From assembly GCA_041399065.1 (NCBI GenBank), contig JAWKTN010000005.1:806001-870000 (forward strand): 64,000 bases of DNA, written 5' to 3'. Below are positions 11,130 through 20,449 of this stretch, piece after piece (the stretch's first letter is position 1; the number at the start of each line of letters is the position of its first letter). A program made the position numbers and the translations under genes. The notes beneath the pieces are model-generated. The model saw only the letters and a program-made list of their open reading frames with translations. It made no database searches and was not told where the DNA came from. Source of the DNA: JAGQPD01 sp020426865 (GTDB taxonomy: Bacteria > Planctomycetota > Planctomycetia > Pirellulales > Pirellulaceae).

Positions 11130-11786
11130 TTAGAAACTCTGCCGTTGCTTTGCTCGGAAAGCTGCGATGAGCCATAAAAATGAACCCGTTAACGCGCAGC
11201 AAGGCTCCGGAACCGTGGCGAATCCGCGGTCTGGTGCTTCATCACTCATATCCAGATAGTCGCCGACAATTGCTCCATAGTTAAAATCCGTATCGCCAAG
11301 GATGAGTGCCAAAGGTAGCGTTACGACGAAGGACTTCTCTTGAAAGTCAATGGACGCAGTTCCGACGGGTTCGACCGTTGCATTGTTAATGACGTCAACC
11401 TCGCCAGCGTGAAACCGCTCACTGAAAAGATCGACGTGAAACTCCGCCCCCAATTCGCTGTCACCGATGGGGCTAAACAGGGACTTCTTTGCAAAAGCGC
11501 CAGTACGTGGGTTTCGATCCAAATCGAGGTCGATGTAACCCACGACGCTGTTGGGTGAAAAGGCCGACGGCGCGGCGATCGGATCGACGAATGTCGCAAT
11601 GAACGTTACAGCAGTAGAGGAGACGAACGCGTCGATCGATGAAAGATCGTGGGCGGTAGTTGGCGTTCCGAACGCGTCGCCGACGGGATCGGGAATGGCT
11701 GACGTGGCTGAGCTGCAGTTGACAATTAATACGAAAACAAGGGTGACTGCATACGTAAGTGGTGTTAAGGCGGAATTGCGTCGCAC
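11130..11786 (-). CDS. Small PEP-CTERM-anchored secreted protein
   Basis: A 218-residue exported protein. Residues about 10-30 form a hydrophobic signal segment followed by small residues (SSATSA). The C-terminus has the PEP-CTERM layout: VPEP, a hydrophobic stretch (LTGSFLWLIAAF) and a short basic tail (RAKQRQSF). In this system an exosortase is thought to cleave and sort such proteins to the surface; no exosortase is visible in the window. The middle is beta-rich and acidic (GYIDLDLDRNPRTG) and resembles domains of other PEP-CTERM proteins, but I cannot name a function. It sits just upstream of the giant gene and may be cotranscribed with it. Confidence 0.8.
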   Translation of the reverse strand: MRRNSALTPLTYAVTLVFVLIVNCSSATSAIPDPVGDAFGTPTTAHDLSSIDAFVSSTAVTFIATFVDPIAAPSAFSPNSVVGYIDLDLDRNPRTGAFAKKSLFSPIGDSELGAEFHVDLFSERFHAGEVDVINNATVEPVGTASIDFQEKSFVVTLPLALILGDTDFNYGAIVGDYLDMSDEAPDRGFATVPEPCCALTGSFLWLIAAFRAKQRQSF

Positions 11787-12029
11787 GAGAATTGCTCCTA
11801 GAAAAACCTAAGCCAGGTGGAATGAACAAAGCTCAATCTGCCTACCGTCGTGTCATTCGACGGCCGTTTTTCATTAGCAATTCCGCAAGCGTTTCGAGTT
11901 AACCATAGCCAATCCGGCAGCCCAACCACGACGCATCCGACGCCAATCGGCCGAGATTCTAACGTACTGAGGATGTGACGGCAAGCGGCTGGTGCGGTTG
12001 GCTTCACGTAGTAGATACCTAACACGTTT

Positions 12030-14756
12030 TCACACATTGCTTCCCACCGAGTCCGTAAGACCATATTGAGCTGCGATGCCGCAAATAAGTGATGGGGCTG
12101 GGCGATTGCGTCGCCTAACAATTGGCAGGAACAGCCCCGCCGTTGCCAAGCAGCGCGCGAGCAATTGGAGGGAATTCGGCTCAGGAACTAACCACGAAGG
12201 GCCGACGGCAGCCTGGGTAGTCCCAAAGTTGTCTTTCCAGACGGTGTAGTCGGCCGCGTCGATGACTCCATTTCCATTTCCGTCAGCACTTAGGTTATTC
12301 GAGGAACCGAAGTTATCTTTCCATATCGTATAGTCGGCGGCGTCGACGATTCCATTCTGGTTATAGTCGCCCGGCAATGCTTGCTCGATGTCAATTGTCG
12401 CCGAAGCAACCAGCGTTCCATGGAAATTCAACGAATTGATAGTGCTGCTAAGTCCAACTACCTCATTGGGAACGAATCCAAAGCCGATCGGTAAGCTTAT
12501 GGTGGCAAGATTCTGAGACACGGCGTAGTGAGCGACAGCAGGATGCGAACAGCCAGTGAACACTGAAGAACCAGGATCGCTACAATTTAGTGAAAACACG
12601 CCAGCGGCACTGGAAACGAGGGCAATATCGCCAAATATGCTGCCATAATTTAGGGCAGTCTCGCCCGAACTGAGGGTTAATGTCATTCCCGTTGGGTCGA
12701 AGCTATTCGATTGAATGTCCATTTCCGGCGAAGTAATGGAAATAGCTAAATCGCGAATCGCCCAATAGGCCTGGAATACGTCTCCTCCGTCGAGGATCCA
12801 GCCATAATTGGCATCTTCGGCCGTCCCAGGATACGCGTCATTGTCCAGGAATACGTCGCCTTCATTGCCTCCAGATGCGTCTGGCAGCATCGGGCCATAA
12901 GTGTCGGCACGTAGTTGGGATGACACGAATGAGACATTCGACGGAGCAAGAGCATCATCTAGCGATACGACAATGTCCCCTCTCCACGGAACGGTCATTT
13001 GTGTCTCGCCAGCAAAACCCTGGACGGTGGCGAATACATCAAAGTCATCAACAAACAACTCAGCGGAAATATTGCTGAGAGTCGAATTTACTGAGAACAT
13101 CAATTCAACGGCGTGGGCTGTCTGTCCACATGTAAATAGACACCCGATCGCGATCGTGATCGGATTGATCACTGTCATTGTGTCACGCGACTTTCGTGTC
13201 CGCCGTATTAAAATGGCAAAAGAAAGCACACAGAGAATCTGCATACACGGTTCTGGTACATCGGATACGAGCGAGGCGGCACTCGAACCAACGGCCCCGA
13301 AATTGTCTTTCCAGATGGTGTAGTCCGCCGCGTCAATCGTCCCGTTGGCATTCCCGTCAGCGTCCAGCGATGTGGTGGAGCCAAAGTTGTCCTTCCATAC
13401 GGTGTAATCTGCCGCGTCAACCGTGCCGTTGTGGTTGTAGTCTCCGAGCAGGTTGTGGTCTTGTCCGGTTACCGTCAACAACACTCGCGTGTTTTCGTAG
13501 ACCACGTTCCAGGAGAGGCCGTCGGGCAACGTTGCCAACGAGAAGTCTTCGTTAACAAATGGACCAAGGACGATACCGGTGTTTGTGGTCTGGGGGTATT
13601 GACGGACCGGGTCGAATCCGGCGTCCAGAATTATGGCGTCAATGGTTGACTTGTCGTTGGATATGTCTACGCCCGTCTCGATCAGAGTCCAGGAGTCACC
13701 GGCTTTCGGCGTGTAGTTGAGCAACTCAACTTTCAACGATCCATTTGTCAATTCGGCACTCCCACCCAGCCGAATCGTGGTATGCACGGGGCCAGTGATA
13801 CCGACGCCGAGAGTGGCCGATTCGGCAACTCCGTTAGGATTCATTAAGAGTGAATTGTTTGCAATGATTACCGCTTCGTTTCCAACGACGTTTAGTTCCG
13901 ACGGGGCAACGAACATGCCAGTGCCTTGTAGGAATTCCCAATCTTTGCCACGTCCAACGTAAATATTGCCGTCGTCGATATTGGATGATCCAGTGACAGC
14001 GATAACTCCACCGGAAACATTCGCGATTCCCGAACCACGACGGTTGCCCACCGCCAGCGCATCACTGGCGATGACGATCCCGCCGGATAAGTTCAACGTG
14101 CCAAGCCTGTCTCCAGGGTCATCCTGCTCGGCTAACCCGCCATCGCCAATCGCAAGATCTCCATTTAGTTGCGCGAATAGCCCCCCCGATTGATTCCAAG
14201 TCCCTTCGCCGAGAATGCCCAGCGTCGTCGTTCCGGCATGTAGTTGCCCTCCTTTGATGGTAAGCACTCCTTGGCTTCCCATGGAGGGGCCAAAGGTGAG
14301 TTTTCCCGTTGATGTAGCGGTACCGCCAGTAATGGAAAACGTTCCGTCGCTTCCATCCCGGCCAAATGACATCCCTCCGTCTCCTACGGTCAGTGCTCCA
14401 TCACTGACGGTTAGGCTTCCGGGCGTAAAGAAGTCGCCAACAAAAACGCTGTTCGCGGTCAATGTGCCACCGGCAACCTCGATCGATCCAGATTCCCCTT
14501 GAAAAGTGGTTTCATCCAGGTAACCAAGCCGAATCGCGTCAACCATTGACGTGCCCTCAGCTAAGACCGCTACCCCTCCATTGTTGACGATCACCGTGTC
14601 CGAGCTTGAGGGGATACCGGCACTCCAGTTGTTGGCATCTAGAAAGGACCCTGTCGTCGCCTGCCAACGGTTTTCGGCGGCAATGAGACAGGATGCGGCC
14701 AGTAGGCCAATAGTCTGGATAAAAATGCCAACTGCCAGACGAAAATGGGTTCTCAT
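12030..14756 (-). CDS. Double-length PEP-CTERM/dockerin protein, apparently two secreted proteins fused in frame
   Basis: The ATG at 14756 is preferred over one 11 codons upstream because a signal peptide follows directly (MRTHFRLAVGIFIQTIGLLA), giving 908 residues. Residues about 30-420 are glycine-rich autotransporter-like repeats (GTLTANSVFVGD, GSLTVSDGALTVGDGG) expected to fold as a beta-helix. A dockerin pair follows (GDYNHNGTVDAADYTVWKDN), then a complete PEP-CTERM tail (VPEPCMQILCVLSFAILIRR) at about 500-522. Instead of a stop, Met527 (codon at 13176-13178) opens a second signal peptide (MTVINPITIAIGCLF...AHA), a second ectodomain, a second dockerin pair and a second VPEP tail. A TGA lies out of frame four bases before that ATG, so a small indel may have fused two genes. 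The last 25 residues extend beyond the usual basic end. Confidence 0.85.
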   Translation of the reverse strand: MRTHFRLAVGIFIQTIGLLAASCLIAAENRWQATTGSFLDANNWSAGIPSSSDTVIVNNGGVAVLAEGTSMVDAIRLGYLDETTFQGESGSIEVAGGTLTANSVFVGDFFTPGSLTVSDGALTVGDGGMSFGRDGSDGTFSITGGTATSTGKLTFGPSMGSQGVLTIKGGQLHAGTTTLGILGEGTWNQSGGLFAQLNGDLAIGDGGLAEQDDPGDRLGTLNLSGGIVIASDALAVGNRRGSGIANVSGGVIAVTGSSNIDDGNIYVGRGKDWEFLQGTGMFVAPSELNVVGNEAVIIANNSLLMNPNGVAESATLGVGITGPVHTTIRLGGSAELTNGSLKVELLNYTPKAGDSWTLIETGVDISNDKSTIDAIILDAGFDPVRQYPQTTNTGIVLGPFVNEDFSLATLPDGLSWNVVYENTRVLLTVTGQDHNLLGDYNHNGTVDAADYTVWKDNFGSTTSLDADGNANGTIDAADYTIWKDNFGAVGSSAASLVSDVPEPCMQILCVLSFAILIRRTRKSRDTMTVINPITIAIGCLFTCGQTAHAVELMFSVNSTLSNISAELFVDDFDVFATVQGFAGETQMTVPWRGDIVVSLDDALAPSNVSFVSSQLRADTYGPMLPDASGGNEGDVFLDNDAYPGTAEDANYGWILDGGDVFQAYWAIRDLAISITSPEMDIQSNSFDPTGMTLTLSSGETALNYGSIFGDIALVSSAAGVFSLNCSDPGSSVFTGCSHPAVAHYAVSQNLATISLPIGFGFVPNEVVGLSSTINSLNFHGTLVASATIDIEQALPGDYNQNGIVDAADYTIWKDNFGSSNNLSADGNGNGVIDAADYTVWKDNFGTTQAAVGPSWLVPEPNSLQLLARCLATAGLFLPIVRRRNRPAPSLICGIAAQYGLTDSVGSNV

Positions 14757-14961
14757 ATGAATCTCGCGAATCAAGGGGCACAATGTCATGTCAGAGAGCG
14801 CAATCTCAACACAGTTCTCGGATCGAGGGGACCGGTTCAGCGGAATCCAAAAAACACGGATTCTACGGACCGACGGAACCCCGACATGGAGTACCTACGA
14901 GATTTACGCAGTCGGCAGGGCGGAAATCTTTTCAGATTTATTCTCTTAGCGCCCGAGCGAG

Positions 14962-15519
14962 CTAGGTGTCGTTGCGAACTTCGATATCACGGCGCCACTT
15001 AAGATAAGCGCGCGCCGCAGTCCACCGACGTTCAATGACGTTTTGAGGAATACTGAGGATCGAGGCAATCTCTGGTATCGTTAGTCCGACTAAATACTTT
15101 AGTTCGACGACTTCCGCCCATTCCGGGTAATTCTCCTTCAAGTCGTCGAACGGACGCTGCAGCATTCCAAGATCGGCTAGACAGCGGCGTGCTTCAACGT
15201 CATATATAGCGTCATGCGGAAGTCGCGTAAGACCTCCACCCCGTTTGAGTGTGCACTTTCCACGAAGGTGATCAATCACAATGTTTCTCATACGTGATGC
15301 AGCGTCGGCGAAGAATTGGCGGTTGTTAGCCCAATTGAATGAGTGTTTCGAACGGCTCAAGTACACGTAGGTCAAATGCAGGAGATCGGAGGCGCATAGA
15401 GACGGATGGGCTGGATAGCGTCTAAGCAAGGCACGCGATAGCCGTTTCAAATTCGAATAAAGGCGAGCGAAGGCAGTATCTAAGTCCACCGTGGTGTGAG
15501 GATCAAGGGGAGCGTTCAT
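14962..15519 (-). CDS. ECF-family RNA polymerase sigma factor
   Basis: A 185-residue protein of the planctomycete-expanded ECF class (Sigma70_ECF type). The region-2-like part is at about 30-100 (ASDLLHLTYVYLSR, then FFADAASRMRNIVIDHLRGK) and the region-4 helix-turn-helix at about 135-178 (EVVELKYLVGLTIPEIASIL...VIERRWTAARAYLK). It directs RNA polymerase to specific promoters. It begins 19 nt after the stop of the upstream TPR kinase gene on the same strand, so the two are almost certainly one operon. No anti-sigma gene is present, which fits a model, known for some kinase-linked ECF groups, where kinase signalling controls the sigma factor; that mechanism is inferred here. Confidence 0.9.
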   Translation of the reverse strand: MNAPLDPHTTVDLDTAFARLYSNLKRLSRALLRRYPAHPSLCASDLLHLTYVYLSRSKHSFNWANNRQFFADAASRMRNIVIDHLRGKCTLKRGGGLTRLPHDAIYDVEARRCLADLGMLQRPFDDLKENYPEWAEVVELKYLVGLTIPEIASILSIPQNVIERRWTAARAYLKWRRDIEVRNDT

Positions 15520-15537
15520 TGCGTGGTCGTTTTCAGA

Positions 15538-18483
15538 TCATTTGTCAACAGCGGTCAGATCATGGGACACCTCGTCCTGCACCATTGCCAGCAGCCTTTC
15601 CGTTTTGACTGTATCCGGGTGACAAGGTCCGAGAACCGCTTGCCGGCCAGCGAGGGATTCGCGTAACAACTCGGTGGCTTCCAGTGAATCACCATTCTCG
15701 GTGCACAAGCATGCAAGTTCGTGTAATGTCAAAAGTGTGTCTACGTGTTGGTCGCCAAGGCGCTGACGCTCCAATGCGAGTGAGTGGCGAAAGAGCGTTT
15801 CGGCTTCGTCGAATCTCTTTTTGTCACGCAGCACGACGGCAAGTAACGATTCCAATTCAAGCGTATGCCGATGCTCGGGGCCTTCCAGGCGTTGGGAATC
15901 GGCGAGTGCCTGGCGAAACAACTTCTCTGACTCATCCAGCTTGCCGCAGATATGCTCAAGCGTTGCCAGCTTGCGGAGTGTTACCTGGGTGTGACTATGA
16001 TCCGGCCCGAGTGCCGACCGCATGGCGATTAAGACTTCCTGATACATTTTCTCGGCAACGTCGTAGTTTCCTACCCGTTCGAAGAGCTGCGCCAGATTGG
16101 ATTGGGTCTTAAGAGTCAGGGGATTCGTGGGACCCAGGACACGCTCCTGTTTGGCAAGCGTTGTTTTGAAGATTGTTTCTGCTTCGTCGAAGTTACCCAG
16201 GTGCATGTGAACTGATGCCAGGTTACATTCAGTCACGAGTACCTGGTGATGATCTGCCCCCAAATGCTCCTGCTGCAACGGAAGCGTTTCTTGGTACAAG
16301 CGAGCGGCGTTATCGTAGTCTCTCAAGACCTGGAACGTATCGGCCAGCATACTTTGGCACGCAAGTGTGTTAACATCCGATATGCCAAGCGCAGTCTGAT
16401 GTCGTCGAAGTGAATCGCTCAGCATCCGCTGAGCATCCTCGGGGCGGCCAAGGTGTTGGTAAATAGCGGCAATTTGACGTTCCATGGCAAGCGTCGATGC
16501 ATCTCCGGCACCACACGCCTGACGCATGGTTGTTAGCAACGGCTCGGCAATATCAATTGCCTCTTGGAATTCACCGGTGCCATCAAGCACACTCACCCAC
16601 AGCCGTTCTGCTCCAAGCGTCGAGCTGTGAGTCTCGCCAAAAACACTGGGCCCAAATTGCCTGACATGTTCGAGCAGCGGTTTGGCCGCTGCCGGGTCCG
16701 ACATGTTGAGATAGAGCGTTGCCAGAATGATCTCGGTTTCGAGCGTCAGTGGATGGTCAGTCCCCTGATGGGCCCGCCGCAATGCAAGTGCTTTGCTCAG
16801 CTCGGTTTCGGCATCTTGGTAAATATGGAAGGACCGAAACGCTCGGCCGAGCGCCTCGTGAAAAGCCGCCTGGACATACGGTGGACTATTGCTTCCAGCC
16901 AACTCGCTGTTGGCGGCATTTCGCAGAGCCGTCACTAACGTCAGTTCGTCTAATGGCTGAGGCCCCCGGGCGAAGGCGTCGAATAGGTTGTTTCCAAGGA
17001 GATTGTTGACCTCAATGGCTTCCTTTACCGCGCGTACGGCGTTAAGCTCGTTTTGTACCGCTTCGAGCCGCTGTTGTTTCTCGTGCATTTCGCTATGCCG
17101 TGCTTGTCGCTCCGCTTCAAGTGCCACAACGGCCTTCTTTTCGTTCGCATCGGCAACCTTACGTGCTAGACGGGCTTCGATGGCAAAGCCAACCGCAATG
17201 ATGGATGTAGCGATCACTAGAATTAACCCAATACAGGCAATCGCAGTTTCACGATAGTGTTCCCTGGCCAGCGCTCTGACGGCACGAAAGAACGTCGGTG
17301 AAAGGCCTGAGACGGCTTTACCTTCCAGGCAATGCTGTAGGTTCTGCCGAAACTCGGCGATGCTATCGTAGCGGTCCAGCGGATCGCTCTGGAGTGCCCT
17401 GAACAGAACCGACTCCAAATCAGAGCCGATCGATTTGACGAAGTTGGAAGTGTCACATCGCCGTTGGTCGCAAAGCAATTGCCTTTGGTCTCGTGGAATT
17501 CGCCTAAGCTGGGCACTCGGCCAGCGCGTTTCCGTGTTTCGCAACAATTCCAACCAGTCGAACGGCGTTATGTCCTTGGCGTCTGGTTCGCCTAAGTGCG
17601 GCACGCCAAGGATGAGTTCATAGAGCACCGCTGCCAGGGCATAAATATCCGTTCGCGGATCGGAGACGCGACCGCTTCGGGATTGTTCAGGGCTCATGTA
17701 GCGTGGCGTTCCGATGAGCTGGGAATGACGTGACAATTCCCGCGACTCGGTGTTATCCCCAATCAGTGCCTTCGCCACACCGAAATCGATGATCTTAGGA
17801 ATGAGCCCCCCAGGGGCCTCGGCAACGAGGATATTTGCTGGCTTAAGGTCACGATGAATGACGCCCTGTTTATGGGCGTAATGAACTGCGTCGCACACAT
17901 CAATAAAGAGCGTGAGCCGGTCGCGAATGCTCAAGCGTTGTGTATCGCAGTACGTCGTAATAGGAAGGCCTCGCACGAGTTCCATGATGAAGTAAGGGCG
18001 ACCGTGTGGCGACATTCCAAAGTTGTTGACAGTCACGATGTTGGGGTGGTCCAAGCCGGCCAATATGGCCCGCTCACTGCGGAAGCGGTTGAGCACTTCC
18101 AAGCTATCCATTCCTGGCCGGACAACCTTAATCGCTACTGCAGGACCGACTGATGAAGTCGGCTCTGCCTTCATCACTACGGCGAACCCCCCTTCACCTA
18201 GTTGTTCGACGATCTGATACCCGTCGAGAATGGTGTTATTGAGTTCGTTGAATAAGTCGGGATCGCTATCAAGGGGTGCATTAATCCGTCGCAGTAGTGA
18301 AGTTACGGGAGTTCTCAATACATCGTCGACGTCATTTGCGTAGGCGACGAGAGATTCGAAGTGCGCGACAAGATCTTCGTCACCCTTGCAAACGCGTATC
18401 AGATAACGTCGCCGTTCCTCGGGCGACGAAATGCTCCCGGCCAGATGTACTATGTCTTCAGAAGGTATACGTTTCGACGACAT
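15538..18483 (-). CDS. Membrane Ser/Thr protein kinase with C-terminal TPR array
   Basis: A 981-residue Hanks-type kinase. Starts are possible at a GTG (18498) or an ATG (18483); the ATG is chosen. The kinase domain is at about 85-380: glycine loop LGEGGFAVVMKAE, catalytic Lys in AIKVV, catalytic loop HRDLKPANI near 207, DFG in DFGVAKA, and GTPRYMSPEQ. One transmembrane helix lies at about 409-431 (IACIGLILVIATSIIAVGFA), followed by a charged coiled coil to about 490. Roughly ten 42-residue TPR units of the kinesin-light-chain type follow to about 960 (GxxHxxTLxxxxxLA). The kinase faces the cytoplasm; which side the TPRs face depends on topology, and they probably bind a partner. Paired with the ECF sigma gene downstream. 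Confidence 0.93.
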   Translation of the reverse strand: MSSKRIPSEDIVHLAGSISSPEERRRYLIRVCKGDEDLVAHFESLVAYANDVDDVLRTPVTSLLRRINAPLDSDPDLFNELNNTILDGYQIVEQLGEGGFAVVMKAEPTSSVGPAVAIKVVRPGMDSLEVLNRFRSERAILAGLDHPNIVTVNNFGMSPHGRPYFIMELVRGLPITTYCDTQRLSIRDRLTLFIDVCDAVHYAHKQGVIHRDLKPANILVAEAPGGLIPKIIDFGVAKALIGDNTESRELSRHSQLIGTPRYMSPEQSRSGRVSDPRTDIYALAAVLYELILGVPHLGEPDAKDITPFDWLELLRNTETRWPSAQLRRIPRDQRQLLCDQRRCDTSNFVKSIGSDLESVLFRALQSDPLDRYDSIAEFRQNLQHCLEGKAVSGLSPTFFRAVRALAREHYRETAIACIGLILVIATSIIAVGFAIEARLARKVADANEKKAVVALEAERQARHSEMHEKQQRLEAVQNELNAVRAVKEAIEVNNLLGNNLFDAFARGPQPLDELTLVTALRNAANSELAGSNSPPYVQAAFHEALGRAFRSFHIYQDAETELSKALALRRAHQGTDHPLTLETEIILATLYLNMSDPAAAKPLLEHVRQFGPSVFGETHSSTLGAERLWVSVLDGTGEFQEAIDIAEPLLTTMRQACGAGDASTLAMERQIAAIYQHLGRPEDAQRMLSDSLRRHQTALGISDVNTLACQSMLADTFQVLRDYDNAARLYQETLPLQQEHLGADHHQVLVTECNLASVHMHLGNFDEAETIFKTTLAKQERVLGPTNPLTLKTQSNLAQLFERVGNYDVAEKMYQEVLIAMRSALGPDHSHTQVTLRKLATLEHICGKLDESEKLFRQALADSQRLEGPEHRHTLELESLLAVVLRDKKRFDEAETLFRHSLALERQRLGDQHVDTLLTLHELACLCTENGDSLEATELLRESLAGRQAVLGPCHPDTVKTERLLAMVQDEVSHDLTAVDK

Positions 18484-18694
18484 CGCGTGCCACTTCACAT
18501 TGTGACGTACCTGCGAACCGTTTTAGTTCGAATTCATGGTACCCTGCCGGCCGGTTGTTTCAATACGGCGTTCATGGGGATTGGTCGCGGCCGGCGAAGC
18601 ATCGGAAGCCATCCCCCCATAGGCGGGAGGTGGTAGATCTACGGCGAACTACGAGGTGTTAGGCGAATTGCGTCTTCCGGCATCGGGCGACGCG

Positions 18695-19030
18695 TTATGC
18701 CACCACACGCTGTCGATCAGCAGGAGATGGCGGCGTAGCAATCGACAAATTGATCCAGTTTTGAGGGTCCACGAGTTCGCAGATCCGGTAAGGGACGCCG
18801 ATTCGCCGTCTCGCGGATGCCCGCCGCTTCAAACGTTCCGTGACGCATTGGCGGGCTCCTTCTTCGTCCATGACAGAGAATCGTACATGACGCCCAAGCG
18901 TGCCAATACGTCCGTAGCTGATATCCACCACCCAGGTGCCAAACAAGTCCTGGTACGCTTCCAGCTGGTACGCGCGGAAACACCCTTTGCTGGGATCACG
19001 GGCTTCCAACGTCGCACGAAACACCTGCAC
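18695..19030 (-). CDS. WGR-domain protein
   Basis: A protein of about 111 residues, almost all one WGR domain: AYQLEAYQDLFGTWVVDISY followed by GRIGTLGRHVRF and a basic helix rich in Arg (RLKRRASARRRIG). The family motif is W-x-GRIG; here GRIG is present and the usual Trp-Gly step reads SYGRIG. WGR domains are nucleic-acid-binding modules in PARPs and bacterial proteins. The GTG at 19030 is chosen because GAAAGGA precedes it at good spacing; a TTG at 19057 would add nine residues. It stands alone, with no ligase, polymerase or nuclease partner nearby. Confidence 0.75.
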   Translation of the reverse strand: MQVFRATLEARDPSKGCFRAYQLEAYQDLFGTWVVDISYGRIGTLGRHVRFSVMDEEGARQCVTERLKRRASARRRIGVPYRICELVDPQNWINLSIATPPSPADRQRVVA

Positions 19031-19115
19031 GCTTTTTCCTTTCTCGGCATTAACCAATCCGATGATCCAAGCGAGAAAAGCAAACCCTCATTTTCTTACC
19101 GCGGAATCAACTTCA

Positions 19116-19559
19116 TTATCCAGCTCCTGCAACACCTGACGAGACATCTGCCAAAAAACTCACGAATGGAAATCCAGACGCGACCTTTTCGAAGAATACC
19201 TTGTCTGCCGTAATCAACGGCGTGTTGAGCCTTTCGGCCATCGCAAGATAGACGCAATCGGCGAGGGGATGAGCGACCGTTGCTGCCAAAGCAGACGCTC
19301 GATGCAGATCATCGGGCACATAATTGAGGAACAGTATGTTTGCAGCGATCGTCGCAATCCAGCGATTGGTGAACCCCGTGAGCTCCGCGTCATTGATATC
19401 GCCGCGTCGCCTGGCTCTGACAAAGGCGCCGGCAACCTCATAGGCAGCCAGTTGTGGGCCGATGAGCTTTTCGTCCATGGATAACAGAGCAATGGCGTCA
19501 TCGGAAAATGGCTCATTGAGAAACCATTTCACTGCTACGCTGGCATCGACGACGATCAT
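19116..19559 (-). CDS. vapC: PIN-domain toxin, VapC family
   Basis: A 147-residue PIN nuclease. Conserved acidic residues appear as expected: MIVVDASVAVKWFLNE at the N-terminus, an acidic residue in LAAYEVAGAF near 41, and LADCVYLAMAE and LITADKVFF in the C-terminal half. VapC toxins cleave RNA, often tRNA or rRNA, and are blocked by the cognate VapB. The start ATG overlaps the stop of the upstream antitoxin by 4 nt (ATGA), the usual coupling in these pairs. The tail SSGVAGAG is not part of the family core. Confidence 0.92.
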   Translation of the reverse strand: MIVVDASVAVKWFLNEPFSDDAIALLSMDEKLIGPQLAAYEVAGAFVRARRRGDINDAELTGFTNRWIATIAANILFLNYVPDDLHRASALAATVAHPLADCVYLAMAERLNTPLITADKVFFEKVASGFPFVSFLADVSSGVAGAG

Positions 19560-19798
19560 CCGTTTGACTCACGGTCTTCGCGAATGCCAACGGAGGAGTC
19601 CGTCAGTTCACCGTGTTTGTCCTTGAACTCTGCCAGATGCCGTCGTTGTTCTTCGGCGAATCGCTTCTGGTCGGCCAGAGCAGTTTCTTTCAAGATATCC
19701 CGCAGATGTTGCTCCAGCGAATGGCCAGCGGAGATCGCGTTGTCACGCAGTATGTGGACGACCCAGTCGTCGAGGCCGCGAACTTTGATTTGTGCCAT
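19556..19798 (-). CDS. vapB: Antitoxin, FitA/VapB-like ribbon-helix-helix
   Basis: An 80-residue protein starting at the ATG at 19798, which has an excellent Shine-Dalgarno (AAGGAGGG about 11 nt upstream); longer readings lack one. The N-terminus MAQIKVRGLDDWVVHILRDN and the following GHSLEQHLRDIL match the FitA-type RHH antitoxin pattern (RxLDD..., S.E..LR.IL). The C-terminus is charged (EEQRRHLAEFKDKHGELTDS) and would wrap the toxin. It overlaps the PIN toxin gene by 4 nt. RHH antitoxins usually repress their own promoter. Confidence 0.9.
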   Translation of the reverse strand: MAQIKVRGLDDWVVHILRDNAISAGHSLEQHLRDILKETALADQKRFAEEQRRHLAEFKDKHGELTDSSVGIREDRESNG

Positions 19799-19992
19799 CG
19801 TCTGATTCCCTCCTTGGATCGTTTCACAATGCCACAAACGCTGCGTGGTGGCAAGAAGAAAATTTATGAGTCTTGTTTTCTGGGGTTGCCCCCAGATAGC
19901 TTTCCATTGTTTTGCCATTGAGGGGCATAGCACCAGCCAGTCAAGACGCCTTTGTTCCGCTCTATTGGCAACGACTGAGAGCCCTCGGAACG

Positions 19993-20337
19993 GCGAGTCC
20001 GCGCGGCCGACGTGTGCGACAACGGATCGAACTGATTGCGACCGTGGAGCAGAATGACGTCGGATTCCGAAGCCTTCAGAAAGCTATCGAGACGACGTCT
20101 CCCGGCGGCATGCTGATATTTCAAATTTTTGGGGTGTTGGCCGAATTCGAGCGGAACCTGATTCGGGAACGTACCATGGCCCGATTGTCGGTGGCAGGGA
20201 CGGCAGGACGCACGGGCGGAAGGCCGAAAAAACTTAGCGCCCGGCAGCGTGGATCGGTCCGAGAACTCTACGGACAGAAGCGAATGACACTTGCGGACGT
20301 CTGCAATGCGTTCGGCATTTCTAAACTGACTCTCTAA
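19993..20337 (+). pseudogene. Serine recombinase (resolvase/invertase) remnant
   Basis: A frame encoding only the C-terminal half of a Tn3-resolvase/DNA-invertase-type serine recombinase. DVGFRSLQKAIETTSPGGML, FQIFGVLAEFERNLIRERTM and GRTGGRPKKLS match the dimerisation helix and the start of the DNA-binding domain. The catalytic N-terminal domain with its nucleophilic Ser is absent, and the reading stops inside the final helix-turn-helix (DVCNAFGISKLTL). It is truncated at both ends and cannot be active. It probably marks an old mobile element between the two toxin-antitoxin pairs. Confidence 0.85.
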
Positions 20338-20449
20338 GCGTGCGTAGCGTAAGCTCGATCTCCATCTCCGAAATGAGCTTGTGACAAATGAACGCCCAAC
20401 GCCGTCGTCAGTCGGCGTGAACCATCGTCAGAACGGAGCGGAAGGGGAT

